Source: Pseudomonadota bacterium (GTDB lineage: Bacteria; Pseudomonadota; Alphaproteobacteria; Rhizobiales; Xanthobacteraceae). Taken from it: a DNA stretch of 11,133 nt. Numbering within the stretch: the first letter of the stretch is position 1; each line of letters starts with the position of its first letter. The notes beneath the pieces were generated by a model. It did not search any database. It saw only the letters and a program-made list of their open reading frames with translations, and had not been told where the DNA came from. Shown here piece by piece: positions 1-6,572 of this stretch. The translations under genes were made by a program, and so were the position numbers. The DNA lies in the NCBI GenBank assembly GCA_023449855.1, contig JAEXHR010000303.1:1-11133 (forward strand), written 5' to 3'.

Positions 1-5
1 GGCGC

Positions 6-248
6 TTACTGGCCGTGGCTGACCAGCACGTCGTTGCAGGGCTTGCTGATTTTGGGACGATTTTCCTTGAGGCAGGACAGAATCACCAGATCCCCCTGAT
101 CCATGACGTTGCGGCAAAACTTCTGGACGTCGCGGGTGCAGGCCTTCTGCTCCGCTTCGGTGCCGCTGCGGCCTTGGGTCTGCTGGGCCAATGCGCCGGT
201 CGAGGCAGATGCGGTGATCACGGTCAGAGCCAGGAGAATTTTACGCAT
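6..248 (-). CDS. Small exported Cys-rich protein, GLG1-like repeat
   Basis: An 80-residue protein with a clear Sec signal peptide: a positive start (MRK), a hydrophobic stretch at about 4-19 and a likely cleavage after ALA at residue 21. The mature part has four cysteines (C37, C45, C59, C71). The pattern C-x7-C ... CL-x-EN-x3-S-x2-C resembles the Cys-rich GLG1/FGFR-type repeat found in short periplasmic proteins of rhizobia and relatives. The cysteines probably form two disulfides in the periplasm. The start is supported by a good ribosome binding site (GAAGGAAG) a few bases upstream. The gene is divergent from the exported-protein gene at 704. The family's function is unknown to me; a structural or stress-related periplasmic role is only a guess. 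The gene looks complete, with its TAA stop six bases from the window edge. Confidence 0.8.
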   Translation of the reverse strand: MRKILLALTVITASASTGALAQQTQGRSGTEAEQKACTRDVQKFCRNVMDQGDLVILSCLKENRPKISKPCNDVLVSHGQ

Positions 249-703
249 TGTCTTCCTTCAATTGAGCAAGCGAGTGTCAGCCCGCCGGGTCCATAGCACA
301 AACAGTAACAATCGCACCTGCAGAGCGATCCCAAACAGTGGCCCTCTCCTCACATTCATCGCGAGGGATGCATGCGAGACACAGGCGGCAAACCCGTTAA
401 CCCGCAGAATGCGGCCAAAGGTTGTACATGCCCGCACCTGCGCCCACATGGCTGGACCGACGCCAAACCACGGATCAGCCCCGCACCAGCCATCGCGGCC
501 AAGACGGGAACAAGCAATGTTCAATTGGCAGCTTTTCCGGTAGCGTTCCGCATGCGGAATCGAGGCGGGCGACCACCTCATACGTTTTCGTGATCGCTCC
601 TCATTGCCGAATTGAACCTGTTCCAACCGCAGTGACACTCACGTCCGAAGCGTCGCGGCACCATATTGCCGGCGCGGTGCCAACCATTTCGGGGATACCA
701 AAC
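249..703. other. 455-base intergenic region between divergent genes
   Basis: This gap must hold the promoters of both flanking exported-protein genes, but I found no confident sigma-70 or EcfG promoter in it. Open frames crossing it lack ribosome binding sites and have no recognisable protein character, so I treat it as non-coding. Three small symmetrical elements are present: CCGCA-GAA-TGCGG at 402-414, a perfect 14-base palindrome at 546-559, and a GGCACC/GGTGCC pair at 657-662 and 676-681, just upstream of the gene at 704. Confidence 0.5.
546..559. promoter_or_regulatory. Perfect 14-base palindrome, possible operator
   Basis: TTCCGCATGCGGAA is exactly self-complementary. It lies 144 bases upstream of the start at 704 and about 300 bases upstream of the divergent gene at 248. 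A dimeric repressor or activator could bind here, but I do not recognise the motif as a known regulator box. A chance palindrome is possible in sequence of this base composition. Confidence 0.25.
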
Positions 704-1204
704 ATGACGATTCACTCTGCCAAGCTGCTCGGACACGCCCTCAAGGCCGCCGGCGCTGGCGCTCTTCTGATGCTGTCGGTCTCGGCAAGCCACGCCCAGT
801 CTGCCCCGTTTGCCGGTTTCGACGGCAGCTGGAGCGGCAACGGGACCGTCACCTTGTCGGACGGCTCGTCCGAGAAGATTCGTTGCCGGGCGACCTACAA
901 AGTAGGCAGCGGCGGCATGGCGCTCGAACAGAGCCTGCGCTGCGCCAGCGACAGCTACAAATTCGACCTCGCCAGCAATGTGAAGAGCGAAGGCAACAAC
1001 GTCTCCGGCAGCTGGAGCGAAGCCAGCCGTAATGTCTATGGCAATCTGAACGGCAAGGCCGGCGGCGGCCAGATCGAGGTCTTCGTCGAGGCCGCCGGTT
1101 TTGCGGCCAACATCACGCTGACGACCAAGGGCAACAAGCAGAACGTCTCGATCAGCTCCAAGGGCGAGATTCGCGGCGTGTCGATCAGCATGACGAAAGG
1201 CTGA
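704..1204 (+). CDS. Exported protein of unknown function
   Basis: A 166-residue protein. The ATG at 704 is chosen over in-frame upstream ATGs because it is followed directly by a signal peptide (hydrophobic core about 12-27, likely cleavage after SHA at about 31) and is preceded by GGGGA at 691-695. The upstream frame has no protein character. The mature part starts FAGFDGSWSGNGTVTLSDG and is rich in Gly, Ser and Thr. It contains two cysteines about 25 residues apart (in KIRCRAT and SLRCASD), which could form a disulfide. The alternating polar pattern through the second half suggests a beta-strand fold. I recall similar FDGSWSG-type exported proteins in Bradyrhizobium-group genomes, but I know of no function. 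The gene is transcribed alone and ends at the strong terminator at 1226-1256. Confidence 0.8.
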   Translation: MTIHSAKLLGHALKAAGAGALLMLSVSASHAQSAPFAGFDGSWSGNGTVTLSDGSSEKIRCRATYKVGSGGMALEQSLRCASDSYKFDLASNVKSEGNNVSGSWSEASRNVYGNLNGKAGGGQIEVFVEAAGFAANITLTTKGNKQNVSISSKGEIRGVSISMTKG

Positions 1205-1225
1205 CGCGTTTCCATCTTCGGAATG

Positions 1226-1256
1226 AAAAAGCCCCGGACGATGTCCGGGGCTTTTT
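1226..1256. terminator. Bidirectional intrinsic terminator
   Basis: A perfect 13-base-pair stem (AAAAAGCCCCGGA at 1226-1238 pairs with TCCGGGGCTTTTT at 1244-1256) with a 5-base CGATG loop. The GC-rich stem is followed by a T run on both strands, so it should end the plus-strand gene at 704-1204 and the minus-strand RND gene at 1281-3644, which converge here. Confidence 0.95.
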
Positions 1257-1280
1257 GCTGCCTATTGTTGGCAGCGATGA

Positions 1281-3644
1281 CTATTCCTTCGCCAGCGTCG
1301 ATTTACCCGTCAGCTTCTGCTGCAACTGGATCAGCCACATCGATGTCGGTCGCAGGATGAAGAGGTCGGCGACCAGCGCCGCCACCATCGAGAAGGCGCT
1401 GAGCCAGCCGAACAGCCGCAGCGATGGCAGATCCGAGAACACCGTCACCACGAGGCCGCAGGCCAGCACCACCGTCGTGAGAATGAGCGCGGGACCGACC
1501 AGCACGGTCGCACGCTCGACGGCGACGGCAGGATCGGTGCCGGGCGTATCTTCAAGCCGCAGACGGTTGAGGAAGTGGATGGTCGCGGACAGGCCGAGAC
1601 CGAACGAGACGGTGAGCGCAACGACGCTGGCAAATTGCAGCCCCTCCCCGAGCAGCCACAGCACGAAGCCTGACAGAACCACCGGAAAGATGCCCGGCAG
1701 GATGCAGGCCAGCATCACCACCCAGGACCGGAAGGCGAGACCGATAAAGACAGCCACCAGGCCGAACTCGATGGTCAGGCCGTGATTGAGCTTCTCGATC
1801 ATGCTGGCGCTATTTCGCGCAGCAATGGCGGAAAGCCCCGTCACCGCGATCTCGTAACCGGGATGTGCGCTGCGGACGGTGTTCAGCGCCGTGTCGAGCT
1901 TGTCCACGACCGGCAGGATCTGGCTGGCGTCGCTGTCGGGCACACGGCCTGACACCACCACCGCGGTCTTGTCGGCCGAGATGAAGCGGCGCACCAGATG
2001 CTCGGGAATGACGTCGACATATTCCTTCAGCGTCGCGACATCGGTCGATCCGGCCTTCTCAGCCAACCAGCGACGCAGCGTCTCCAGCGACCACACATTA
2101 CCGACACCGGATGTCTTCTCCACCATCGCATGCACGTCAGCGATGGTCTTCAGCGTTTCGGGGGAATAGAGGTCCTGCCCTTTCGGGAATTCGATCAGCA
2201 CGTCGATGGGATTGGCGCCGGTGAGTTTGGCATCGAGACGGCCGCTCGCCGCCACCGCCTGCTCCTTGTCCGGCACCTGATCGGCGAGACGATAGCGCGG
2301 CTCGAGGCTCGCATAGACCGAGCCGAGACCGATCACGACCAGCAGTGAAATCAGGCTGAACAGGCCGGGACGCCCGACCATGCGCACCGCGATCCAGTAA
2401 CAGAACGCGCGCAGCGCCTGCACTCCCGCATCGGCCGCCTGGAATTTCTGCGCGAAGATCTTTTCGTTGCGTACCAGCAAGACGCCGAATACCGGGACCA
2501 GCGACAGCACTGCGAGAAGCGCAATGATGGTCGCCGTCAAACCCGCTTCGCCGAAGGCGCGGATCAGGTCGGAATCCGAGAACTGCAGCGCAAGGAACGA
2601 AATACCCGCCGTGCCATGCGTCAGCACGCAGGCCGGGCCCACCACGCGCACCGCATTGGTGAAGGCCGAGTATTTGTCCTCGCCGGCGATCAGGCGATCG
2701 CGCGCCGCGAAGGTCAGCTGCATGGAGTCCGCGAAACTGATCACCATGATCAGCGGCGTCATCACATTGAGGAACATGTTGAGGCTGAAGCCGGCCCAGC
2801 CGAGCGCGCCGAGCGACAGCAGGATCGCCAGCAGCGGCGGGAATGCCGCCACGATCATGAAGGAGATCTTGCGGAAGAAGATGATGGCAATGACGCAGCC
2901 GGCCAGGATGCCGATGACGTTGTACATCAGGCCGTCGCGCTCGACCGCATTGCGGATTTCGAGCTGCATCACCGGCACGCCGGACAATTCCTTGGTCAGG
3001 CCGCTATCCGCCAGATCCGTGTTCATGGTCTTGCGGATATCGGCGATGACGCCGGTCAGCTTGTTGTTGCTGACCACGGCCGGATCGAGCGACAGCACCA
3101 CCAGCGCGAGCGTGCCGTCTTCCGACAGCAGCTTGCCGCGGATCAACTCGTTCTGCTTCACCGTATCGATGAACTGGTCGTAGGCCGCGCCTTCAGGCAG
3201 ATCGCTCGGAAACAGCGCCGCCGGCAGCTTGCCCGGCGCCGGCGTCTGTCGCGCCGAGAAGATCGAGATCAGGCCGCGCACACCGTCGACCAGTTGCAGG
3301 TCGGTGACCAGGTCGCGCATCTTTTCGAGATTGTCGCGCGCCAGCAGCGTCTTGCCTTCGATGACAACGAGCACGTCGAACTCAGTGGACGGGAAGCGCT
3401 TCGTCACTTCCTCGTACTGCTTGTATTCCTTGCTCTCGGAGCGGAACAGCTGGCTCAGCGAATCGTCGATCTTGATGCGCTGGATGCCGAACACGGAGCC
3501 GATGACCAGCGCCAGCAGGATGATGCAGGACAGCACTGGCGCGCGAACGGCGATCAGACCGATACGCTCAAGGCCGAAGGCAATGCTGGAAGGCCCACGC
3601 CGCAATTTCTTGATATCGGCGTCGTGGGAGCTGATTTGATCCAT
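1281..3644 (-). CDS. RND/MMPL-family transporter
   Basis: A 787-residue inner-membrane protein with the duplicated RND plan. Membrane segment 1 is at about 35-54, a first periplasmic domain at 57-238, segments 2-6 at about 240-392, segment 7 at 427-445, a second periplasmic domain at 446-620, and segments 8-12 at about 622-764. Segment 4 carries a likely proton-relay Asp306 (SFADS). The matching position in segment 10 reads FGLGLSATIH, with no Asp. The start at 3644 is preferred over an ATG 31 codons upstream because AGGA (3651-3654) lies six bases before it and the upstream stretch is made of a palindromic repeat. The family moves lipids and other hydrophobic molecules; the hopanoid transporter HpnN is a relative. 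Being downstream of hpnP and eutC makes a hopanoid or lipid substrate plausible, but this is inference. I see no periplasmic adaptor or outer-membrane partner gene here. Confidence 0.85.
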   Translation of the reverse strand: MDQISSHDADIKKLRRGPSSIAFGLERIGLIAVRAPVLSCIILLALVIGSVFGIQRIKIDDSLSQLFRSESKEYKQYEEVTKRFPSTEFDVLVVIEGKTLLARDNLEKMRDLVTDLQLVDGVRGLISIFSARQTPAPGKLPAALFPSDLPEGAAYDQFIDTVKQNELIRGKLLSEDGTLALVVLSLDPAVVSNNKLTGVIADIRKTMNTDLADSGLTKELSGVPVMQLEIRNAVERDGLMYNVIGILAGCVIAIIFFRKISFMIVAAFPPLLAILLSLGALGWAGFSLNMFLNVMTPLIMVISFADSMQLTFAARDRLIAGEDKYSAFTNAVRVVGPACVLTHGTAGISFLALQFSDSDLIRAFGEAGLTATIIALLAVLSLVPVFGVLLVRNEKIFAQKFQAADAGVQALRAFCYWIAVRMVGRPGLFSLISLLVVIGLGSVYASLEPRYRLADQVPDKEQAVAASGRLDAKLTGANPIDVLIEFPKGQDLYSPETLKTIADVHAMVEKTSGVGNVWSLETLRRWLAEKAGSTDVATLKEYVDVIPEHLVRRFISADKTAVVVSGRVPDSDASQILPVVDKLDTALNTVRSAHPGYEIAVTGLSAIAARNSASMIEKLNHGLTIEFGLVAVFIGLAFRSWVVMLACILPGIFPVVLSGFVLWLLGEGLQFASVVALTVSFGLGLSATIHFLNRLRLEDTPGTDPAVAVERATVLVGPALILTTVVLACGLVVTVFSDLPSLRLFGWLSAFSMVAALVADLFILRPTSMWLIQLQQKLTGKSTLAKE

Positions 3645-3674
3645 GCCGTGTCCTGTAAGCGTTTGTCTCGATGC

Positions 3675-3720
3675 AGCGCGATCTTCGCCAAAACCGGTGG
3701 GCAGTTTTCGGGATCGCGCT
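3675..3720. repeat. Palindromic intergenic repeat in RND leader
   Basis: Perfect 9-base arms (AGCGCGATC at 3675-3683, GATCGCGCT at 3712-3720) enclose a centre with further symmetry (CAAAAC ... GTTTTCG around ACCGGTGGGC). On the minus strand it reads GCGATCCCGAAAACTG then CCCACCGGTTTT, wording I recognise from a dispersed repeat common in Bradyrhizobium and Rhodopseudomonas genomes. It lies 31 bases upstream of the RND start, so it would be in that gene's leader RNA if transcription begins further upstream. Confidence 0.75.
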
Positions 3721-3757
3721 CTAGCCCTTGAAATCACGCGGTAAATTCGCGGGCCGG

Positions 3758-3786
3758 GTGTAGCAGTTCTATATGACTTTTCGCAA
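3758..3786 (-). promoter_or_regulatory. Weak candidate promoter for the RND gene
   Basis: On the minus strand, TTGCGA (3786-3781) and CTACAC (3763-3758) are separated by 17 bases, which is the right spacing for a housekeeping sigma factor though both boxes are imperfect. It sits between the eutC stop and the palindromic repeat and would give a leader of about 105 bases. It may be a chance match. Confidence 0.25.
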
Positions 3787-3839
3787 GGCGACGCTGGCGC
3801 ACGGCGGCCACAGGGAACACAAATTGCGGTGTGATTGCG

Positions 3840-4616
3840 TCAACCAGCCGGTGCGGCCAGATGCATTCCGCTTTCGTCCTTCAGTGCGATACCGGTAACG
3901 CCACGCCGCAGACCTTCGCGGGCCAGCCATGCAATCTTGATGGCGGCCTCATCGAAGCTCAAGCCGGCCGACTGGATATTGGAGACGCAGTTCCGTTCGG
4001 CATCGCTGCGCCCCGGTTTGGGTGCGGCAGTGATATAGGCGCCGAGGCTCTGCGGCGCCGACAGGCCGGGCCGCTCGCCGATCAACACGACCGTCATCCG
4101 CGCCTTCAGCAGCGCGCCGATCTCGTCGCCGAGCGCGACGCGCGCGCCTTTGGCGACGACCAGCGGGCCGAGTGACAGGCCACCCAGCTTCGACAGCAGC
4201 ACCGCGACAAGACCCAGAGCGTGCGCATTGACCGCAGCCGGCGAAAGCCCGTCGGCAATCACGAGCGCGATGCCGCAACCTTCACCACCCTGCCCTTCGA
4301 GAACGGTGCGCGATTCGGGGGCAAGCTTGCGGCCGAGATCGGGCCGCTTCAGGTAATCCGCGCGGTCGGCGACAAGGCTCGACACACTCAGCGCCGGCCA
4401 GCCACGTCCGGCCAGAGCTGCAGCAATGGCGGCAGCCTCGAACGGCGCATGCACCGCATCGCGCGCACGTGCATGATCGAGGGTGAAATCGAGCAGCGCC
4501 TGGGTCGTGAGGCTCGCGCCGGCGCGGCCGAGGCCGACGCGCGCTGGCGTCAGCCGGCGCAGATCGGCAAGCGATGGGGTTGAAGGGCCCGCTAGCGGAG
4601 TGTCGCGTTCGATCAT
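3840..4616 (-). CDS. eutC: Ethanolamine ammonia-lyase small subunit EutC
   Basis: A 258-residue protein. With EutB it makes the adenosylcobalamin-dependent lyase that turns ethanolamine into acetaldehyde and ammonia in the cytoplasm. Family stretches are clear: DLRRLTPARVGLGRAG near the N-terminus, then DFTLDHARARDAVH, VIADGLSPAAVNAHA, LIGERPGLSAPQSLGAY and SDAERNCVSNIQ. The ATG at 4616 is chosen because the in-frame extension to 4691 is encoded by a palindromic repeat; its ribosome binding site is weak. Length is normal for short alphaproteobacterial EutC (the enterobacterial form is about 295). Unusually, eutB is not adjacent: hpnP lies between, with a 175-base repeat-filled gap before eutC. 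No eutA reactivase or aldehyde dehydrogenase gene is in the window. The subunit call is firm; the start is less so. Confidence 0.92.
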   Translation of the reverse strand: MIERDTPLAGPSTPSLADLRRLTPARVGLGRAGASLTTQALLDFTLDHARARDAVHAPFEAAAIAAALAGRGWPALSVSSLVADRADYLKRPDLGRKLAPESRTVLEGQGGEGCGIALVIADGLSPAAVNAHALGLVAVLLSKLGGLSLGPLVVAKGARVALGDEIGALLKARMTVVLIGERPGLSAPQSLGAYITAAPKPGRSDAERNCVSNIQSAGLSFDEAAIKIAWLAREGLRRGVTGIALKDESGMHLAAPAG

Positions 4617-4652
4617 GGAAGCACTTTGCCCAACCCCGCCAGGAAACTCCAC

Positions 4653-4694
4653 CCTCATGGTGAGGAGGCGCAACGCGCCGTCTCGAACCATGAG
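4653..4694 (+). repeat. Palindromic repeat, copy A (plus orientation)
   Basis: CTCATGGT (4654-4661) pairs with ACCATGAG (4687-4694), and inside it GGCGC-AAC-GCGCC forms a second stem (4667-4679). The first 32 bases (4653-4684) match the reverse complement of 4752-4783 at 25 positions, so copies A and B are one element in opposite orientation. The CTCAT...TGAGGAG...GTCTCGA wording is typical of a repeat scattered through Bradyrhizobium-group genomes. It covers what would otherwise be read as an N-terminal extension of EutC. Confidence 0.75.
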
Positions 4695-4727
4695 ATGGCT
4701 TGGCTCTTGCGATTGCGGCCATCCCTT

Positions 4728-4748
4728 GCGAATGGCTACGCGATTCGC
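4728..4748. repeat. Short inverted repeat between copies A and B
   Basis: GCGAAT (4728-4733) and ATTCGC (4743-4748) flank a 9-base loop. It lies where copy B would be expected to continue from GTCTC into GGATGG; those two parts (4756-4752 and 4722-4718 on the minus strand) are separated here by about 29 bases. It could be a small insertion into the repeat. Confidence 0.4.
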
Positions 4749-4751
4749 TGG

Positions 4752-4783
4752 GAGACGCCGCTGCGCGGCTCCTCAGGATGAGG
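4752..4783 (-). repeat. Palindromic repeat, copy B (minus orientation)
   Basis: Copy B contains the stem GCCGC-TGC-GCGGC (4757-4769). It begins eight bases past the hpnP stop codon and is oriented against copy A, so RNA read from hpnP into eutC could fold either into two separate hairpins or into one long imperfect A-B hairpin. No T run follows, so this is not a standard intrinsic terminator. Confidence 0.7.
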
Positions 4784-4791
4784 GAGGAGTT

Positions 4792-6387
4792 CTACTCCGC
4801 CGGCACCGCAGGCGCAGTCGCCGCATCCTGCAGTTTCATCGAATAATAGGACGCGTTGGTTGCGCCGCCCGAAGCATCGCGGGCGAAGTTGATCAGGTGA
4901 TGCGCGACCATGATGGACGAGATCAGATATTCGATCTCGCCGCGCGCAAGGCGCCTGAAAGCGAATTTCCAGAACGCGCGCTTGTAGTCGCCGAGCACGC
5001 CGACCTTCCAGAAAATATTACGCAGCATCACCAGGCCGAGGCGGATATTCTTCGCCGTCAGCATGGCGCCGACCGGCGGCTTGATGCGGTGCGGATAGGT
5101 GTGCGTGATCTGGTACTCGAAACGCTGCAGCAGCTTCTCGGGCACATAGGCCGATCCCATGGCGCGGCGCCAGCTGCGCACCACGTCGTCATAGGGCAGC
5201 AGGAAATCCACGTTGGAATCCCGGCCTTCGTCCTCGATCAGGCGCCCCTCTTTCTTCAGGCGATCCCAGAGCGGGGTCTGCGGCAACGCCTGCAAGAGGT
5301 TGATGGTCAGCAGCGGAATCTGCGAGGTGTCGACGAATTCGAGCAGATGTTCGCCCGTCTCCGGCTTGTCGGTGTCGAGGCCGAGAATGATGCCGGACAC
5401 CACCTCCATGCCGAAACTGTTCAGCGTGTGGATCGCCTCCATGATGGGGACCATCATGTTGTGATCCTTCTTCATGGCCTTGAGCGCTGCCGGATCCGGC
5501 GTCTCGATGCCGCAGAAGATCGTGCCGAACCAGGCATCGCGCATCAGCGCGAGGATCTCCGGCCGCTTGGCGATGTTCAGCGTCGCCTCGCAGGACAGAC
5601 GCAGCACATAGCCGGTCTTCTTCTGCCACTCGACGAGATGCGGCAGGAGATCGAGCGCAGCCTTGCGATTGCCGATGAAATTGTCATCGACGAAATAGAC
5701 GGAGCCGTTGATGCCGCATTCCAGCAGCTTGTCGAGCTCGGCAGTGATCTGCTGCGGCGTCTTGATGCGCGGATTGCGGCCATAGAGGCCGGGAATGTCG
5801 CAGAATTCGCACTGATACGGACAGCCCGACGAATACTGGATGCTACCGAGGAAATAACGCGGGATATCCGCCAGCTCATAGGCCGGGATCGGAAAGTCGT
5901 GCATGTCGAGCCGGTCGGCGGTCTTCAGCACGACCTGACGCGGCGGACGCCTGGTGTCCTTCTCCAGGAGGTCAATGAGTTGATTCGTGGCGTCGCCGAG
6001 TTCGCCGATGTGAAGATAGTCGAAGGCCGGATAGTAATCCGGGCATGACGACACCGATGGCCCGCCGATGGCCACCGGGAGGTCGTAGGAATGGGCGCGG
6101 TGGCAGATGTCGTTCATCTGCGAGCGCTGGATATGCATGCCGCTGACGAGAACCGCCTCGGCCCAGAGGAAATCGTTCGGCGTGGCGGCCCGGATGTTTT
6201 CGTCGACGAAACGGACTTCCCAGTTCTCCGGCATATAGGCCGCGATCAGGAGAAGCCCCTGCGGGGGCATGAAAGCCTGGACGCCGTCGGTCAGGGGATA
6301 GGAATATTCGAACGTGCCGAATGAAGAGGTATATCGCGGAAAGACGCACAGGATGCGCCGCGCCGTCTGCCTGCCCTCAGCTCTCAT
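4792..6387 (-). CDS. hpnP: Hopanoid C-2 methylase HpnP (B12-binding radical SAM)
   Basis: A 531-residue cytoplasmic or membrane-associated enzyme that adds the C-2 methyl group to hopanoids, the bacterial sterol-like lipids. Domains in order: a cobalamin-binding domain at about 12-140 (ILCVFPRYTSSFG, PPQGLLLIAAYMPENW, VDENIR), a radical SAM core at about 185-400 with the cluster motif C189-x3-C193-x2-C196 (SGCPYQCEFCDIPG), then YFVDDNFIGNR and GMEVVSGIILGLDTD, and a C-terminal region of about 130 residues of the kind seen in this group (DUF4070-like). The B12 domain lacks the DxHxxG motif, as is common in class B radical SAM methylases. The ATG at 6387 has AGAGG eight bases upstream. The gene has its own EcfG-type promoter and lies between eutB and eutC. 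The close match to the R. palustris protein is from memory; a related radical SAM enzyme of another specificity is the main alternative. Confidence 0.9.
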   Translation of the reverse strand: MRAEGRQTARRILCVFPRYTSSFGTFEYSYPLTDGVQAFMPPQGLLLIAAYMPENWEVRFVDENIRAATPNDFLWAEAVLVSGMHIQRSQMNDICHRAHSYDLPVAIGGPSVSSCPDYYPAFDYLHIGELGDATNQLIDLLEKDTRRPPRQVVLKTADRLDMHDFPIPAYELADIPRYFLGSIQYSSGCPYQCEFCDIPGLYGRNPRIKTPQQITAELDKLLECGINGSVYFVDDNFIGNRKAALDLLPHLVEWQKKTGYVLRLSCEATLNIAKRPEILALMRDAWFGTIFCGIETPDPAALKAMKKDHNMMVPIMEAIHTLNSFGMEVVSGIILGLDTDKPETGEHLLEFVDTSQIPLLTINLLQALPQTPLWDRLKKEGRLIEDEGRDSNVDFLLPYDDVVRSWRRAMGSAYVPEKLLQRFEYQITHTYPHRIKPPVGAMLTAKNIRLGLVMLRNIFWKVGVLGDYKRAFWKFAFRRLARGEIEYLISSIMVAHHLINFARDASGGATNASYYSMKLQDAATAPAVPAE

Positions 6388-6409
6388 TAAAAAAACCTCT
6401 GCGAATGCA

Positions 6410-6428
6410 TCAGCGGTCCCATCGCTGA
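6410..6428 (-). other. Stem-loop in the hpnP leader
   Basis: TCAGCG (minus strand, 6428-6423) pairs perfectly with CGCTGA (6415-6410) around a 7-base loop. If transcription starts about six bases past the EcfG -10 box, near 6431, this hairpin forms at the very 5' end of the hpnP mRNA, ahead of the ribosome binding site at 6400-6396. It could protect the RNA end or tune translation. The leader is too short for a cobalamin riboswitch. Confidence 0.4.
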
Positions 6429-6437
6429 ACCTTCAAT

Positions 6438-6462
6438 AACGTCGCCGAGATGAAACCGTTCC
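6438..6462 (-). promoter_or_regulatory. EcfG (general stress sigma) promoter of hpnP
   Basis: On the minus strand, GGAAC (6462-6458) and CGTT (6441-6438) are separated by 16 bases, an exact match to the alphaproteobacterial general-stress consensus GGAAC-N16/17-CGTT. It points at hpnP, with 50 bases between the -10 box and the ATG. Control of hpnP by EcfG has been reported in Rhodopseudomonas palustris TIE-1, which supports this reading. Confidence 0.85.
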
Positions 6463-6572
6463 ACTCCGTTCGAATGCTCCGGCCAAATCTAATCACGTGG
6501 GGCGAATCTGGGCCAGAATTTCTTCAAGATTGTGACGGGCGGTGACGCGGACGTGATGCGGTCAGCGCCGCG

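Noticed and set aside
258..638. A 126-residue minus-strand open frame in the gap between the two left-hand genes.
   Set aside because: It has no ribosome binding site, no signal peptide or recognised motif, and runs into the start of the Cys-rich protein gene region.
422..703. An in-frame N-terminal extension of the exported protein at 704-1204.
   Set aside because: A signal peptide starts exactly at the internal ATG at 704, which has its own ribosome binding site, and the extension has no protein character.
3814..3838. A GGAAC on the plus strand followed by CGTC, resembling an EcfG promoter.
   Set aside because: The spacing is 19 bases, the -10 box is wrong, and it points into the 3' end of eutC on the opposite strand.
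4483..6048. A 521-residue open frame on the plus strand, antisense to hpnP and eutC.
   Set aside because: It is a shadow of high-GC codon bias. It is rich in His, Arg, Asp and Gln, has no family character or start signal, and runs opposite to two well-recognised genes.
6388..6572. A cobalamin riboswitch in front of hpnP, expected because HpnP binds B12.
   Set aside because: The predicted leader after the EcfG promoter is only about 43 bases, far too short, and I see no B12-box-like sequence. The 59-base gap before eutB is also too short.
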